This document shows positions 35,982 to 48,265 of a stretch of 64,000 nt of DNA, piece by piece. The position numbers and the translations under genes were made by a program. The stretch lies in contig NC_080568.1 of NCBI RefSeq assembly GCF_030253575.1, positions 28,726,001-28,790,000 of the forward strand, written 5' to 3'. The stretch comes from Rhododendron vialii. Its lineage: Eukaryota; Streptophyta; Magnoliopsida; Ericales; Ericaceae. The notes below the pieces were generated by a model. That model saw only the letters and a program-made list of their open reading frames with translations. It was not told where the DNA came from and searched no databases. Every line of letters begins with the position of its first letter. Position 1 is the stretch's first letter.

Positions 35982-38122
35982 ATGGATGAAGTCCCCGTTG
36001 TTCAGTTCAGTAATGAAACACCAGAACTTGGCTTTTCTAACTTGGTACGATTCAATGTGTCCAACAGCAATCTTGGTGGAGCGAAACCCGACGTCAGTGG
36101 CCGGTTAGATTCAAGCAGCTTTTCGTGTAATCTTGAATTTTGTGGAAAACCGCTGCCTAAAGTTTGTCCAGTACCGCCTTCTCCACACGGTGAGTCAGGA
36201 TCGAAAGTATCCTCGAGAAACCAGTTTCTTATCTACTCGTTGTACGGTGTTCTTGGTTTTGTGTCCGGGTTTCTCCTTGCTTTCATGTTGAGGGAAAAGA
36301 GAAAGCCTGCGATCAAGAAGGACGAGGTTACAAAGGAGGAGGTAGAAGTAGATGAGGTAAACAGCAAAGACAGCGGAAATTCAAGTGAGGTCAGTGATGG
36401 AGAAAACGAGGACTGGTTATCGATAGAGAATGGAACGGGTGCTTCTTCTCTAGTGGTACTTTCGAGTCCGCTGGTGGAGGGGATGACGTTCAAGGAACTG
36501 CTTCGGGCACCCGCGGAGTGGGTAGGTAGAGGAAATGCTGGGAGCCTCTACAAAGTTAGACTTGTGGGTGGGGTGGATGTGGCTGTGAAAAGGGTTAAGA
36601 ATTGGGAGATTTCAAAGGAGGATTTCAAGAGGAGGATGCAGAGGATAGACCAGGTGAAGCATCCTAATGTGTTGCCTCCCTTGGCCTATTGCTGTTCTGA
36701 GCAAGTGAGGCTGTTGGTTTATGAGTTCCAGCAGAATGGCAGCCTCTTCAGTCTTCTTCATGGTAATGAAATTGTTCTTTCGATCCCTCTATTAACTTTC
36801 AGGCCACTTTTGGTCACTGATAGGATGTCCAAAAATAGTTTGATCGAGAAATTTTCCAATAGGCATTTCGATTTACTTATACAGTAGCTTGACAGATTTA
36901 GAATTTTTTCTGTAAAAGAGTCTGAACTGCAATGCCGAAAACATAATAATCGTCTTGAAATCTTGATAGAATGTGGACTCCATTCAAAAATGAATACGGT
37001 GCTCTCCACATAGCATTTACACTTTTAAGGTATGTCGTGTTTTCTTCCCCCAAAAGTGCGACAGATTTAGAAGTTCTGTAAAGAGAAAGTACCTAAAATG
37101 CGAATGTGATGGTACTGCATTCATCCTCATGGAAAAGTTTGTGAGAGTCGTGGTTCATGGAAAAAGAGTTTTTTTTGTCCACATGGAAACTTCCTTTGCA
37201 GAAATTCTCGACCATAATTGTAAATGGATTGAAAACTTGGTTAGATTACTAGGTTACCGAAAGAGCCAGGAAGCATAGGTCATGAGTTCAAGTTCCATGA
37301 AGTGCTTGACCTTCTTGGAGCCACCCCATGGCCTATGCGCTGTGGAATAGGAGGACTGCACGTACCCGATATTCATAAAGTTGAAGCCTATACAAGAATA
37401 ACAATAACAGTAAGCATATTAATTTACACAGCATGCTAACCATTTCCTGCCCTGTTAGCAATATTTTGATGAAATGGCCTAAGCATGATCCTTGACAAGA
37501 GACGCATTGATAGGAAGATCCACTACAAAAACGACAATATTAATTGTTTCCACAATCGTTTTGAATTCCAGAATCTCAAAACGACCAACCATTCAACTGG
37601 GGAAGCAGGGTAAGTGTCGCGGCTAAAATTGCAGAAGCACTGGCTTTCACCCATGAATCGCTTCAGAAGGATGGAATTGCTCACGGGAACCTAAAGTCCT
37701 CCAATATAATGCTCAACAAAGACATGGAGCCCTGCATCAGTGAGTACGGTCTAAAGGGGGTCAAAAATCACCAAAACCAATCAATCATTTCCCAAACTAA
37801 CAATTTCAAGTCAGACATCTATGGCTTCGGAGTGATTCTTCTTGAACTCCTAGCGGGGAATGAAGTTCAGAATGATGGGTTTGATTTGGCTAGTTGGGTG
37901 CGGTCAGTGGTTAGTGAAGAACTAACAGTTGAGGTTTTTGACAGGGCCTTGGTTTTAGAAGGTGCTAGTGAGGAGAGAATGGTGAATTTGCTGCATGTGG
38001 CTTTGAAGTGCTTAAGTCCATTTCCAGATGCTAGGCCAAGAATTGATCAAGTGGCTACAATGATAAGGTCTATTAAAGAGGAAGAAGAAGAAGATTATAG
38101 ATCCATAAGCTTTGACACATGA
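35982..38122 (+). CDS. LRR-III receptor-like pseudokinase lacking signal peptide and most LRRs (copy 2)
   Basis: Exons 35982-36762 and 37572-38122 (the second is 551 bases, exactly as in copy 1) give 443 residues. The ATG at 35982 is in frame and is followed at once by MDEVPVVQFSNETPELGFSN, which aligns with residue about 172 onward of copy 1. The sequence just before this ATG resembles the copy 1 leader, so one deletion seems to have fused the leader to the last repeat, removing the signal peptide and about 170 ectodomain residues. One partial LRR, a membrane span (about residues 84-104, FLIYSLYGVLGFVSGFLLAF) and the whole kinase-like domain remain. HGNLKSSN and SEYG again replace HRD and DFG. 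It may be a transcribed truncated receptor or a young pseudogene; the open frame argues against long decay. Confidence 0.75.
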
Positions 38123-38529
38123 TCCACTAGTTCGCATTTGTGTCCCAGTGGTTCACTTCTTCTGCTTCATTGTCCCTGGATTAGGCCGGTACGGTTTGGA
38201 TGCAACATCGATATTTCTGCTGCAACTTCGTCGGTGTTTAAATGGATCCAGCTTATTGTGGACTGCGTTGTTTCAAAGCAGTTGTTCTCTCAGTTAAGCT
38301 ATGTAGCAAGGATACGGACACGGAACTCTAGGTGGGTTTTTGTTCTTCCTGTTGAGCTTTAAGAATCTCTTGTATTGGGATTCCCCTTTATGGAGTAGTT
38401 ATATAGGAGTACAAACTTAGATTTTTTAGTTCAAAACAAAACAAACAGGGTGCACGGAGATTGGCAGGTCCATGGGGAGACGAGGGGGTCACGTCCCTGT
38501 ATTTTGGATGCTCAAAGAGTATTCTTTCC

Positions 38530-38925
38530 ATGGGTGAAAAACTCCACTTTTCCACCATCGCTTTTTTCGGTCTTACCGTGTTTTTATTATTAATCTGAAC
38601 TGTTCATTTTGTAGATCCCATACAGTAATAGTGTATCCATGCAAAAAAAAAAACTTGATCGGACATCGATAGGAGTATAAAAAATTGAATTTTGCTTCGT
38701 AAAATGGACAGTTCATCTTTATTATTATGGACATAAATCAGATCGTCCATTTTCTAAACCAAAATTCAAATTTTTATATACCTATCAACTTTTGATGAAG
38801 CTAATTTTTTACATGGCAATACTATATTGCGGATCTTGTAATATGAACGGTTCAGATTACAATAATAGACGCTCGGTAGGGTCCTTAATGGACGGTGGTG
38901 GAAAGGTGGGTTTTACACCGGTGGT
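38530..38925. mobile_element. foldback MITE, family shared with 44130-44485
   Basis: Central arms GTAAAATGGACAGTTCATC and GATCGTCCATTTTCTAAACC pair, as do flanking blocks around 'CTTGATCGGACATCGATAGG' and 'CCTATCAACTTTTGATGAAG'. The element at 44130 has the same order of motifs (GCTTGATCGGATATCAATAG, GGACGGTCATAGAC). Confidence 0.6.
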
Positions 38926-39014
38926 GAATAAAATGTATTCTTTTTTCACAATGTCTCCTGAAGAGTAGCAGTTGTGTGACTGTGTCAACTCTTTTTTAGA
39001 ATCAAATTAATTGA

Positions 39015-39492
39015 GGCTTGTTTGTTGAGAGGATAAGGGAGGGAGTGGGAGAAGGAAGAAAGGTGTTTGTTGGTGGGAGAAGGAAGGGGAAGAAGGGAGG
39101 AGGGGGGATAAGGGAGGAGGGGGGATAAGGGAGGGAGCAGGAGAAGAAAGAAAGGTGTTTGTTGGTGGGAGAAGGGAGGAGGGGGAGAGCTTATCACCCT
39201 CCAAGGGTGATTGCTAGCTAACCACACCTCTCATCCTTGGATTAGCTTATCCGAGTAGAAAAAAAGACCAAATTACCCCTCAAATCATTTTGTATTCTCG
39301 ATGAAATGATTGAATGAGGGCAACTAAGTAATTTGTCATATTATTCACTCTAATCCACCCATATAAACTACTACCCAAACCAAGTATTAGGTAATCCCCC
39401 TCCTTAAATAATTCTCATTTGTAACATATCCGCATCTTATCCACCATTCTTCCTTATCTATCTAAAATCTTATCCGTCCGACAAGCAGGCCG
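39015..39492. mobile_element. hAT-like MITE with purine-rich tandem repeats
   Basis: Left end GGCTTGTTTGTTGAGAGGAT and right end (complement reads GGCCTGCTTGTCGGACGGAT) are inverted repeats. The left part holds imperfect tandem units around AGAAAGGTGTTTGTTGGTGG (39058 and 39148) and GGGGGATAAGGGAGG. The proline-rich frames on the minus strand here are by-products of this purine-rich DNA. Confidence 0.55.
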
Positions 39493-41069
39493 CCAAGAGA
39501 TTATTTAATGCCCCAAGCCCTTCCACCACCGCATTTGGTCGTGCACTTGGTCGGAATCATATGAGAAACAGAAATATGAAATGTGGTCCCAATTAAGATG
39601 ATTTGCAATGAGAAAATTTGGCAATTTATGATTGCATAAGATATATCTATGAAAACATTAAAGATGAATCATAGATAGAAACCAAAGTACTATGAGAATA
39701 TTTCTTTGGCAATATATAATTGATGAAGATATTTTTATAAGAAAAATAGAATCAAACCTGCATTGGAGTGTTTTCTCCATTAATAAAAAGGGAAAATCCG
39801 ATAGGTAACAGATGTTTCCAATTAGGGAGGTGCATTTGTAGAGAGAGATTACCTAACTTTTCCAAGAGTCTGATAAATCATCAATGCCGAATTAAAATCA
39901 TGTTGACTGACAATTGATAAAAACTGTCTACTCAATATTTTTTTAGGGTTATAGATGGTCATAGTCTGATTGTTAATTGCTCTTAGGAGAAATATAGTTT
40001 GTTCAAGAGAATGCCCATGTTTCATCAACCTTAATTTTTCACATAAATGATCTACACATCACAAAATGAGTGGATTTCCATTGTCGAATAAGGTCACAAT
40101 GAGTCTTGTTATCCTATAAAATATCACATGAGTCTTATTATTCCATAAAATATTACATGAGAAATCGTCACAATCCGCAGAGGTCGACATAGTGATAGTC
40201 ACCTAGAAACCAAGGGCTTGGAGCTCGAGCTACATCCGCGTGCTACGAATTCTGAAGTTGGGCTTGGACCAAACATAGTGAACAGTTGAATTAGTTCCCA
40301 TGATTAGTTCGTCCTTCGTGTTGGATACCGTTGCCATTTTTAATTTTTTGGTACACTGAAAAAAGAATAACAATAACTAAAATCTCTCAAAAGCCACGCC
40401 TTGCATATCCGCCTCTAAGAGTGGAATGATATCAACTGGCTGGATAACATGCGACACCATTTTGTTCTCCTGATTCACTCTCATGTTAGCCAATCTATTT
40501 GCCACTTGGTTGCCCTCCCGAAACATCGTCATTTGAGAAATCTTTGTTTGTTAAGAAACTATTTTCGTCCAAGATAAGTACCACTAAAAATATAAGCACT
40601 AAACTAAAAAACCTTATTTGACAATTTCATGAACGATCTTTATCATCACATGAAGAACCTTTTTACACAAGAACCAGTCTAAAAATTCAAACAAGAAAAA
40701 CCAAAAACAATAAAATAAAATAATGCGAAACCAAAAGTAGAAACCCACACGCATCCTCGTGTATTTCACCATCTCATTTTCCCTTATTTACACACAACAC
40801 AAATATTAAAAAAATAAAAATAAAAATAAAAAACCACAATCTAAAAAAGACAAAACAAGGGAAAAAATACTCCTTAATTAATGACCCACTAATGCAAGTC
40901 AAATCCACCTCATCCCCAGCTCAACCTTCCCCTAACTCCGCACACCCACCAGCGCGCGTTAGCCCCACCGCCACGCTCCTCTCCTTCCAAAGGGGCTTTA
41001 ATCGAACATATCTCGAGTAGGTTGAATATTACTTCTATGAATTATTATGAATAAACTGAACGAGCCGAG

Positions 41070-41555
41070 TCACGTGAAAACCACCGCCTCCTTCCCGAGA
41101 TCCATGGACGACTTCGCCGACACCGGGACCGAGGCGTACCGCGACGAGAAGTTACGGAACCCGTACTCCACCTCGTCCTCGAAACCATTGCCCTTCTGCC
41201 CCGCGCCGTCGTCGAAGTTGAGCGAGTAACTCAAGGGGTCGTACTGGAACTTCATCGCGTGCTGCTTGTTACCCAGCCCGCTCCTGCTCCGGTTGAACCG
41301 CCGTATGAACGTCTTCCACCTCGGACCGGCCGCGATCTCCGACCACTCGCGGAGCTTCATCAGCGCGGCGATCCCCCGCGCCCACCACCCGCCGGAATCA
41401 AACTCCGCCGGCCGCATCCTCCACCAATTGATGCCGACGGCCGAGGATCGGTAGGGTATGCAGAAGCAGCAGCGGCGCGTGGCGTAGAGCATTTCCGACG
41501 TCTCTCGGCTCGATTCTTCATCTATAGAGGGGAATTCACGGCTTTCACTAGCCAT
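41070..41555 (-). CDS. plant-specific small protein, conserved, function unknown
   Basis: A single exon encodes 161 residues, from MASESREFPSIDEE to GKEAVVFT. The middle carries a stretch I recognise as typical of a plant-only uncharacterised family: WWARGIAALMKLREWSEI, then AGPRWKTFIRRFNR and KFQYDPLSYSLNFDDG. A Cys-rich patch (RRCCFCIP, about residues 27-34) could be lipidated. There is no signal peptide or membrane span. High GC in the coding part and a TATA-like box upstream support a real gene. No molecular function is assigned. Confidence 0.8.
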   Translation of the reverse strand: MASESREFPSIDEESSRETSEMLYATRRCCFCIPYRSSAVGINWWRMRPAEFDSGGWWARGIAALMKLREWSEIAAGPRWKTFIRRFNRSRSGLGNKQHAMKFQYDPLSYSLNFDDGAGQKGNGFEDEVEYGFRNFSSRYASVPVSAKSSMDLGKEAVVFT

Positions 41556-41670
41556 ATACGATATATATATACGTATGTATGTATGTATGTATAGGTTTTG
41601 TATTTGCGATTCTATAGGAAGAGAGATTTGGTCATGGAGGAGTAGGAAATATGTTTGTAAACCTTAATTC

Positions 41671-41730
41671 TCTCTCTCTCTCTCTCTCTCCTCTCTGTTT
41701 TCGATGCTTATCGCGGCGACGGATATAAAT
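41671..41730 (-). promoter_or_regulatory. TATA-like box and (GA)n leader of the 41070-41555 gene
   Basis: On the minus strand ATTTATATCC (41721-41730) is a TATA-like element. About 35-60 bases downstream lies a GA tract (plus strand (CT)n at about 41670-41691), probably in the 5' leader. The spacing fits a start near 41690, about 135 bases before the ATG. Confidence 0.5.
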
Positions 41731-41936
41731 TGGTGGTGGTAAGGGGATGTAACGGAAACAGGGGAGGGATGACCGGGGATTACCGGTGGAGTGACAACTG
41801 TGACATGAAAGCCACGTATTTCATGACTTGAACCATGTGGCCACTAATCTAGATTATTTTCCTTATTTTCAATTTTATCAGTTTGGCATTAATTTTTAAT
41901 GTTATTTGTTCATCTCTCACAAGAAAGATTAAGAGT

Positions 41937-42055
41937 GTGTTCCACTAACTAAAATAAGTACTTGTATTTTAAATTAAAGATGATGTATTATGAGAAAATG
42001 ACTTATTTTTTAAAGCGAAAAATAAGTACTTAAAAAATAAGAATCTTAGCGAAAC
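41937..42055 (+). repeat. short MITE, copy 2 of 3
   Basis: Begins GTTCCACTAACTAAAATAAG and ends AAGTACTTAAAAAATAAGAA. Same family as 3022-3143. Confidence 0.55.
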
Positions 42056-42075
42056 AGAAAAAAGCAAAGGAAAAT

Positions 42076-42288
42076 ACTTTTTTCGTTCTGAAATATTTGC
42101 TCGGTTCGTAAAAGGAGGACTAAAAAACAACACTCCTTTTTTTCAAGAAAAATTTCAAAATTCTAAACTTCTTTCATAAATCAGAAGAATTCATCGATAT
42201 CTAAAAATTGATGATTTTTTTTTGAATTTTCCGTATCATTTTTAAATTCTCGTTCACGGAGCAGACAAATATTTTGGGAAAGAGGGAG
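42076..42288. mobile_element. Stowaway-like MITE
   Basis: Left terminus TTTTTTCGTTCTGAAATATTTG and right terminus (complement reads CTCCCTCTTTCCCAAAATAT) are inverted repeats with the Stowaway-type CTCCCTC end. About 210 bases, AT-rich, non-coding. Confidence 0.55.
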
Positions 42289-44129
42289 TGTGGTCAAATT
42301 TTTTAGATTATCATTATAAGATATAAAATTCAAAACAGACAAATTTAGTATTATTATTGTCTTTGTCTATTTATACATTTTTCGATTTTAATTTGTGCCT
42401 TTTAACTTGCTGACTCATCTCATGTGATCTAGATGAATAATAATTTTTGGTATTTTAATATCAACTAGTAACAAAAAAAATTGAGGCTAAACCGCCAGGT
42501 ATTCGACGGCGGCAACGACAACCTACTGCCTACTGGAGCCGGTAGTTCCGAAGAATCCAGACTGGATCCGGTCTTATCAAACGGGGGCGAAGACTATGGC
42601 TAGTTTGGTAAGATTTTATAGCCGTTTGCCTAGACCGTGAGGCAAATTTCACTTTTAACCCCATGACAATTTCGACTTTGTGCAAATTTCCCCCAACTAC
42701 TTCAAAATTAGCCGATTGCCTATCGCGAGAATTCAGTTTTTTTTTTTTAAACACAAATAGACACCCCCATTTCCTTCCACAACTAACCGTCTTGGTATTG
42801 AAGAATAATGAGCACACAAATGGGACTGCCATAATAAATCAAAACCTATTTTCACTAACAAAAAAATTGTCAACAGAATTTATTTATTTTTGTTACAGTA
42901 ATTCTACTCACAAACTTATCAATAACTTATTCACTACAGAAAATACTTAACAACTTCTTAACCACAAATAAAATTTATAAAATTTTCACTACCGGAAACA
43001 TCTCCTAAATAATTCTTCCGTGCTAATTTCGAAGTGATTGGGAACAATCGACAGCAAATCTAAACTGTAAGGTCAAAAGTGAAGTTTGCCCACAAAAAGT
43101 TAAAAAATCTGATATTATTGATTAAAAATTAAATAAATACTAGTACTCCATCTGGATAGCGTAAACCAAGAAAGAGAAAATTTTGGTGGACCTGTGGGGT
43201 CTGCTGACGAGTGGATGATTGGGTGAAGGAATCTTAGGATAGGACTGTCCATCTGTTTTTACTGTAATACTAACAATAATGCCTTGGGCTTGGGGTCCCA
43301 TAGTCCACCCACAGATATCCCCAGATATGTCGCCATCTTCTTTTCTCTGCTAACTGCAGAGACTTCGTACACAGTACACAGTGATCACTTGTGAGGTCTA
43401 CGAGGTCTACGGCAGATTGCACACAAATGATTCGAACTGTTTATTAAATAAAAAATATTTTCTTGACAGTTTTTGAAAAAATTCAACTCAATTCAATTAT
43501 ATAGTTGTTCGATTCAATTATTTAACTTTTCATTCAAATTTCAAAATAATAAAAAATTAAATGATTGAATCAAACACCTATAAGTATCGAATTAAGCTAA
43601 TTTTTGCAAATATCGTAGGAACAAAAAATTTCCCCTTCTCTATTGCTTTCATCTTAAATATCATTTTTCTTTGCTGTTTGTTCTGTAACTAACATCCAAA
43701 CAAACCCTTAAGGCGTCTGGGGCAAGATCTAGTCACAAAGAGCAGGTTCAAACTCGCGAAAAACATCTGGCGGTTACTGACCCGATCATTCACGCACATT
43801 GATTCTGATTCATGCGAAGTCAAAAGATTTCAAGCAATGTTTCAGAAGTAGTATTGAATAATAAGCTCTAATGCGAACTATTGGTCTTTTTACTATTGGT
43901 CATTGATAGAAGAATCCGTGAAAAAAAAAAAAAATTGATAGAAGAAAGAAGTAGTCACAATTTGAATGTACTATTATGTAACATCTTATACCATGACTGC
44001 ATTTTACTCCATAACATGTCACCCTCCTTCAATGGTGTACTCGAGAACAACCACAAAGTGCAACCACCCGGTAATTACTGCAACCACCCAGTAATCATTC
44101 AAAGAGTTTAAATTCTTTCCACTTGGGGT

Positions 44130-44485
44130 GAAACGGGGCTTCTCACCATCGCCCGTTGTGGGCTCCACCGTGCATGTTTTGCTCTAATTTGAACCGTCTA
44201 TCTTGTATGACTCACAGAATAGTATATCTATGCAAAAAATCAGCTTGATCGGATATCAATAGGTATATCAAAAAATCAAATTTTGATTCATAAAATGGAC
44301 GGTCATAGACAGTTTAATTTCAAAATCTAGGACCGTCCATTTTGTAAACTTAAATTTAATTTTTGATATATTTATCGATATCAGATCAAGCTAATTTTTT
44401 TACATGGATAACTAATTTGCGAGCCTTACAAGATGAATGGTTCACAGGCGGTGGTAAAAACCCCACGGTTGCCACTTGCCACCTA
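44130..44485. mobile_element. foldback MITE, second copy of the 38530 family
   Basis: Inner arms AAAATGGACGGTCATAGAC and TAGGACCGTCCATTTTGTAA pair, and the outer ends around GGGGTGAAACGGGG and the complement of AAAAACCCCACGG are also inverted. Non-coding. Confidence 0.6.
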
Positions 44486-44644
44486 TGGTGGAGGTAACTT
44501 AATCTCATTACAATTCAATGGTACTCGAGCAAAACCACAAAGTGCTCCACCCCCTTCACAATCACAAGTTCATATGGAATTTATGAACTTACAATTATGG
44601 AGGACGTAACTAGTACACCACATGACATTGTCCTAAAAGCACTC

Positions 44645-44757
44645 AACCCCAATTTCACGAAGTACTTATTTTTCGCTTTACGAAATATGTCATCATTTCA
44701 CAATACTGCCCATTTAATTTAAAAAATACTCCTTATTTTTGCTCAGTGGAACGGGCC
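44645..44757 (-). repeat. short MITE, copy 3 of 3 (reverse)
   Basis: Reads GAAGTACTTATTTTTCGCTT at the left and CTCAGTGGAACGGGCC at the right, the reverse of the copies at 3022 and 41937. Confidence 0.5.
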
Positions 44758-45124
44758 TTCCAACTACGAGCACCTTTTTTCCCCCCAAAGGAGGAGGGTG
44801 TGAGTATGGCAATATTAGCTAGCTAGCACGTCAATACATCAGATTAGCAGTAAGCACAACCTGACGTCTTTACTCTTCTCCGTTAGAAGGAACCCCAACC
44901 TCCCCTAATAAAACCTACGAGTACGTTAATGTCGCAGCAATAAAAAATTACTTAAAGCATGCTGCAACAGTTGCTTCATGGGGACACCAATCCCCAACGG
45001 ATAAATGCTCTGCATATTCTTTGTGTAGTGTGTTGTGAATTCTTTGTGTAGTGTGTTGTGAATTCTTTGTGTTGGGTGTGTTTCACAACACTCCGTTTTT
45101 AATAAGAATCCAATCTCACCGCTC

Positions 45125-45290
45125 ACTTACAAAGAAACCGATTAAAGCTGGAACAAACCTCCGTATAGATTGGTTCCAAAAGAGTTGATAACACCTGAGA
45201 GATTTTCGAACCAGAGACCTAGGAGGAAACAAACCTTTAAATCTCAAGTCTTAACAAACAGGCCAAGCCACAGAGGTTGTGTTTGACAAC
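45125..45290 (-). mobile_element. tRNA-derived SINE
   Basis: On the minus strand the 5' end reads CAACCTCTGTGGCTTGGCCT, with an A-box-like TGGCTTGGCCTG near 45270-45285. A B-box-like GGTTCGAAAAT follows near 45205-45217, and then a non-tRNA tail ending about TTTCTTTGTAAGTG. Box A plus box B and the phrase GACTTGAGATTTAAAGGTTT fit a plant SINE of the AU type. It is not a tRNA gene because no cloverleaf is retained. Confidence 0.65.
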
Positions 45291-47869
45291 ACTCTTTGTC
45301 CAACATTGGTTAACATAAGCATACGCTGAGCTCATTGCTGGTAACACATACCCATTTGTTTCCTCGGACCAATTTTGGATGTTATGGAACAAAAGGCAAA
45401 GAAAAATGATGCTCGGACCAATTTTGTTTCTTGCAGAAACTGAAGTGGGCAGTTAGACTTAGTTGCGTACGTAACTAAAGTTGTGGACTCTGGCATGTGA
45501 CCAAGGAAATCAAGACCCTCTCATGCTAAGATTTTCCATGTAGACGTGATCCATTCTGTTAGTCTCGATGGGTTTATTATCCACAAAAAAAATTTGGTTG
45601 AACAAACATTCATAAACTTGGTCGAATAACATCGTGCAGCAGCAAAATGAACAGCCACTCTAACGGCTATAAATCAGAAAAGGTACCCGATATCTAACCG
45701 GCACTCATACTCTAGCAGGTATGATACTCGGAACCTTATTTTGGATGCCAATGGGAGCGTACTGGGTCCCCTTTTTACACGGGAAATCGTCACATGAGAG
45801 AAACTCACCTCGTGACCAAGGCCCAAGCTAATGAGCCATGAAAGGTGACATAATCCTATGCAAACGAGGATATGTAAATCACAACAAAGATAACTAATGA
45901 AGCCATGTAAAACTCCACCCGACTCCTGAGGCCGCATGACAACAAGATAAGGTAGCAAAAGTGAGAAGTTAAAATCCCAAAAATGATTCTCCTTATGAAT
46001 TTGTTTCTTTTCTTTACCCTTCATAGGTATACAAATTAAAGATCCTCGTTAGGAAAGGTTCAAGAGGAATAGAGCAGTATCTGGCCATATATGAACCATA
46101 CACCACATGTAAACGCTCATCCAAAATACTCCACATTTTCCACGACTAGTACTTACTGTGATGACTTTCTAATTGAACGTTCTATGATCAGATAGCACCA
46201 AGGCCGATAACCCTCTCTCACTAAGTTTCTGAATAAGGCACATTATGCAACTTCAAAGAAAAAGGAAAGTTGAAAATTTTTACCGTCACAAGTTAGCACT
46301 ATAAAAGCAAGTGATCATTAATCCAGAGTCCAAACACCAAGCTGTCTGAAGATATGCATTCATGGTCTCTCAAACTTCTAAGCTCATAACTACGATTATG
46401 CTGAGAGAAGCGCATTCAAGTATTGTCCACCATTCCAGGATACGAAATGGCTCAATAACGTCCAGAAAAGAATGTTGTTCCACAGGGTAGATAATGCTAT
46501 CAAACATGTCTAAGAAAACATTTCAAAGACCCACCAAATAGAGCTCCAGAAACAGGTCCAAGGCTCTTGATTTTAAAAATGTTACTGTTTTCAAAATCCC
46601 ATAATGAAGTAATATGGAAAAAAAAAACCCTCTCACATGGAAAATAGGATCACAAGGACTGCAGTTCCTAAAGCAAGTGAACTCCTTAATAACACGCCCA
46701 TGGACTAGTGCCCCAAAACATGTTGTCCAACCAGAAACAACACATCGACAGAAAACCATTATAGCTGGTTTTTTCAATATTTTCAGTGGCTTCCCTGTGT
46801 TTGCAGGAAAAATGCAGACTACTTTCAAGCAAGTGGTTTCAATTCACTTCCTCCCCACCACACAAAAGATAATCTAAACAACAACAAAAAATCACAAAAG
46901 CATCAAACAATATTAAAACAAAAGAGATTTCGACAGTTATCAGTTAAGAATAAAAGGGGATTTCAAGTGTTAGTGTATATGACTAGTGATGACAAGACGG
47001 AAACAACAGCACCTAAAGGGGGTCAACTGCATACCACTTTGCCGAAAAGGCCATAGTTCATCGACTTCCTCTTGAAGCCTAACTCAATTTCACATTTACG
47101 TTAACATGGACTCTTCTACGTGTCGTGTCGGACACTTCAACCTTGGGTAAGAATATGAGACGTGCTCGACATTTTAGATGGACATCCACCTAGGAAGTAT
47201 AGTTAGCAACTAAGTAATTCCAGATCACCCTAGAACTGAGAATGAAACAACCAAAGGATGCAGGAGAAACTGTGTGAAACCTTTTATACACTTGTTACCT
47301 TGGAAAATAAAATAACAGGAGAAAAGATGAATATTTTGCCATGTCCCCATGTCCCAAGGACATGGGAATTTGATGAATCTGATACTTATACACACACACA
47401 CCCCCCTCTCACCCGACTCTCGTTGCCCAAGTCCATGTAACCTATTTTCACATGCCTAAATACAATGAGCTTGAGCACCAGGATAAGTTTCAATTGATCT
47501 TGAATACACTATTTACAAAGCTCGAGCTTGATCAGTTAATAGAATCTACAAACATGTATAGTTTTCAAAAAGAAGAAACCAATAATTCCTTACCACCATT
47601 GAAATATGATGAGTCCTTATAGGCTAAGACTACTTGAAAGCTAAATCTTTCTTTCTTCAACCAAAAGATAAAACTTAATGACTAACTTTCCTCCATCATA
47701 AACAAGTTCTCAACTTGAATCATCAAAATGAGACCAGTCATAGAGGATCCCATTTTGCATCACATGGAAAATCACATGACCGATCCTCAGATAAGTGGAT
47801 CCTAGTTCTAAGAATGACTAAGATAAAAATGATCCCGAACTTACAGCTTCCATCAAAGTAGTTGCCAGG

Positions 47870-48235
47870 AAAGAGTTCCCAAAACAAACACACCATTGGT
47901 ATCACAAGAATAACATTCTCCATTCGCAGTTCAGAAAAACCAACACCAATTCACCAACACAAGCAAGTGACAAGGGATACAAACCTTAAACCATAACAAT
48001 GTGACCAGTACATATATAAGATCTTTAATCAAATAAGTAGCAAGGTTCCCAAAACAACACCATACGATTCACACACGACTACCGCCTCCCATTCTAATGT
48101 TAACCATGAAGGGAACGATAGAATCATAAGGCACTACTTAAAGCTAGCGTTCTGAACTGAAAAACATCAACACCAGTTCACCAACACAGGCAACGGCCAC
48201 TAACTTAAAACCCTAACAATGTGGCAGCAATATTA
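47870..48235. repeat. local imperfect duplication downstream of the NFD2-like gene
   Basis: The phrases GTTCCCAAAACAA (47875 and 48050), CCAACACAAGCAA / CCAACACAGGCAA (47956 and 48182) and ACCATAACAATGTG / ACCCTAACAATGTG (47990 and 48210) recur in the same order, showing a diverged tandem duplication of about 175-235 bases. Confidence 0.5.
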
Positions 48236-48265
48236 GCATATATAACAGAGATTAATTCAAACAGC

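Larger units (their letters stand above)
38123..41069. other. gene-free stretch with MITEs
   Basis: Holds the elements at 38530-38925 and 39015-39492. The rest is AT-rich with no recognised gene. Confidence 0.45.
42289..48265. other. long gene-free stretch
   Basis: About 6 kb with no recognised protein gene. It contains MITEs at 44130-44485 and 44645-44757, a SINE at 45125-45290 and a local duplication near 47870-48235. The frame at 45674-46024 (minus) looks like translated repeat. Part of this stretch could be 3'UTR or a downstream intron of the NFD2-like gene. Confidence 0.4.

Noticed and set aside
38985-39227. Proline-rich protein frames on the minus strand
   Set aside because: They arise from purine-rich tandem repeats inside a MITE.
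45125-45290. Possible tRNA gene on the minus strand
   Set aside because: Only box A and box B like motifs are present, without acceptor, D, anticodon and T stems; better explained as a SINE.
45674-46024. 116-residue minus-strand frame
   Set aside because: Cys/Leu-rich composition with no recognisable domain, and the DNA looks like a dispersed repeat. Not called a gene.
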